DNA from: Bacteroidia bacterium
Lineage (GTDB): Bacteria > Bacteroidota > Bacteroidia > Bacteroidales > CAJPTX01
Assembly (NCBI GenBank): GCA_905373625.1
Contig: CAJPTS010000087.1
Span: 1-7,543, forward strand
DNA: 7,543 nucleotides
Direction: 5' to 3'
A program made the position numbers and the translations under genes. The notes under the pieces are model-generated. The model worked only from the letters and a program-made list of their open reading frames with translations, did no database searches and was not told where the DNA came from. Positions 6,495-7,543 of the stretch are shown one piece after another. Each line of letters begins with the position of its first letter. The stretch's first letter is position 1.

Positions 6495-6896
6495 ATGAAA
6501 CTGAAACGTCATTCTAAGGTAGAGAGCACTTTCCAGATGTCGTCTATGACCGACATCGTTTTTCTCCTGCTGGTCTTCTTTATGGTGACCTCTACGCTTG
6601 TCAGCCCCAACGCGCTAAAACTATTATTGCCACGTAGCAATAGTCAGACGGCTGCCAAGCCTATCACCACGGTGAGTATCACGCCAGATCTTCAGTACTA
6701 TGTGGAGCAAACACCAGTTCCCTTCAATACGCTCGAACCATACTTGCAGAAAAAATTACTCGGTCAAGAAGAGCCAACTATATCGCTGCACGCCGATCGG
6801 ACAGTGCCTGTAGAGGAGGTTGTTAAGGTAATGAATATTGCCAAAGACAATCATTTTAAGCTCATCTTGGCTACGTCGCCGTTACCCAAAAAATAG
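6495..6896 (+). CDS. exbD: ExbD/TolR family biopolymer transport protein
   Basis: Inner-membrane partner of ExbB; 133 residues (E. coli ExbD 141). Cytoplasmic N-terminus (1-19) with the family signature FQMSSMTDIVFLLLVFFMVTS. Asp20 at the start of the single membrane helix (about 20-36) is the conserved proton-carrying residue, equal to Asp25 of E. coli ExbD. The periplasmic domain runs to the C-terminus and includes LKLLLPRS, TVSITPDLQYYV and TISLHADRTVPVEEVVKVMNIAKDN, the usual ExbD/TolR pattern. It starts 6 bp after the exbB stop. Only one exbD-type gene stands between exbB and the tonB-like gene, whereas some Bacteroidota clusters carry two. All expected key features are present. Confidence 0.94.
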   Translation: MKLKRHSKVESTFQMSSMTDIVFLLLVFFMVTSTLVSPNALKLLLPRSNSQTAAKPITTVSITPDLQYYVEQTPVPFNTLEPYLQKKLLGQEEPTISLHADRTVPVEEVVKVMNIAKDNHFKLILATSPLPKK

Positions 6897-6903
6897 TTTT
6901 ACT

Positions 6904-7543
6904 GTGTCTTCCTTGCACGATAGCTCGTACAGTTGGTCTTCTTACGACCCGCGCGTCCGTCGGCGGTCGTGGATAGCTTTCGCCTTTGTGCAGTTGATTC
7001 TGCTACTAATCCTCTTTTATTTTGGTTTTGTTACGCCACTACCGTTACCTGGCGAGGAAGGCGTGACCGTGAGTTTTGGTACTGAGCAGGGGGGGCAGAA
7101 TCTCTCTTGGCAAGAAAATGTGGTACAGCCTACGCCCACTTATACTCCCACCCCCACGCGCGAAGTAGAACAACCTTTAACACAGGATTTTGAAGAAGCG
7201 CCCGAGGTACGTACTCCCGAAAAACAAAAACCTCCCAAAAAAGAAGAAACTAAGCCTAAACCTACCGAACAACCCAAACCACAACAAGCAAAGCCTCAGC
7301 AACCCCAGCAAACGGAGGTGAAAGACCCCGAACCGCCCAAACCACAAGTAAACCAACAGGCATTATTCCCTAGGCGAACGCCAGATTCGCAACAAGGAGG
7401 TGCGGGCACTGGTGGAAAAGAAGGAAATCAAGGTACACCTGACGGTCAAGCTACAACCCCCAGTATAGGGCAGGGAAGTGGAGCAGGAACTGGCTCGGGG
7501 ACGGGTACGCAAGGTTCTGGAGGCGGTGGAATTGGTTACAGCG
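6904..7543 (+). CDS. tonB: TonB/TolA-like energy transducer, N-terminal part (3' end outside window)
   Basis: Periplasm-spanning protein that would pass energy from ExbB/ExbD to the outer membrane. The frame is open from 6835 to the window end. It has no ATG, so GTG 6904 (MSSLHDSSYSW), 7 bp after the exbD stop, is the best start; TTG 6913 is the alternative. Seen (GTG numbering): a short cytoplasmic tail ending in RVRRR (17-21); one membrane helix (about 23-43, WIAFAFVQLILLLILFYFGF); then TPLPLPGEEGVTVSFG (44-59), a stretch I associate with Bacteroidales TonB-like proteins; a Pro/Lys/Gln-rich linker (about 75-150, with QPKPQQAKPQQPQQ); ALFPRR (153-158); and a Gly-rich part with GNQGTPDG. It ends in GGGGIGYS, where the family's C-terminal TonB/TolA-like domain should begin. 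That domain is not visible, so TonB versus TolA type is unsettled. Confidence 0.85.
   Translation, partial: MSSLHDSSYSWSSYDPRVRRRSWIAFAFVQLILLLILFYFGFVTPLPLPGEEGVTVSFGTEQGGQNLSWQENVVQPTPTYTPTPTREVEQPLTQDFEEAPEVRTPEKQKPPKKEETKPKPTEQPKPQQAKPQQPQQTEVKDPEPPKPQVNQQALFPRRTPDSQQGGAGTGGKEGNQGTPDGQATTPSIGQGSGAGTGSGTGTQGSGGGGIGYS

Noticed and set aside
7126..7540. Pro/Lys/Gln-rich and Gly-rich low-complexity stretch as a tandem DNA repeat
   Set aside because: The repetition is in amino-acid composition; codons vary and no exact DNA repeat unit is seen. It fits a periplasmic linker.

Overview
All six genes in this window lie on the + strand. The sequence looks like a member of the Bacteroidota, most likely order Bacteroidales and perhaps Porphyromonas-like (genus tentative). 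The evidence is the gene set: a DUF4270 lipoprotein next to glmS, a GlgA-like protein reduced to its N-terminal domain, and an ExbB/ExbD/TonB cluster of Bacteroidales type. The same ten bases, CTACCTTTGC, which contain the Bacteroidota -7 promoter element TAnnTTTG, precede two transcription units. Shine-Dalgarno sequences are largely absent, and G+C looks to be near half by eye.

Layout. Bases 1-1545 hold the 3' part of ftsK, the DNA translocase of division and chromosome segregation; its membrane domain lies upstream of the window. A 137-bp gap carries a likely promoter and a small leader hairpin. Then comes a compact three-gene unit: a GT5/glycogen-synthase-like N-terminal-domain protein (1683-2498), a DUF4270 lipoprotein overlapping it by 20 bp (2479-3762), and glmS (3777-5612) starting 14 bp later. 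A 186-bp gap carries a palindrome with a T-run (possible weak terminator), a short direct repeat and a second promoter. It leads into exbB/tolQ (5799-6488), exbD/tolR (6495-6896) and the 5' part of a tonB/tolA-like gene (6904 to the window end), separated by 6 and 7 bp.

How they work together. GlmS makes glucosamine-6-phosphate, the entry point for peptidoglycan and LPS amino sugars. The two genes fused to it transcriptionally are an envelope lipoprotein and a degraded sugar-nucleotide-type transferase fold, so this is a plausible but uncharacterised envelope-related module. The last three genes form a proton-motive-force motor that drives outer-membrane transport or envelope maintenance. No mobile element, CRISPR array, tRNA or rRNA was seen. 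The main points worth a second look are the motif-less GT5-like protein and its operon, nested hairpins at the start of the exbB coding region, and the TonB/TolA-like protein with a non-ATG start.
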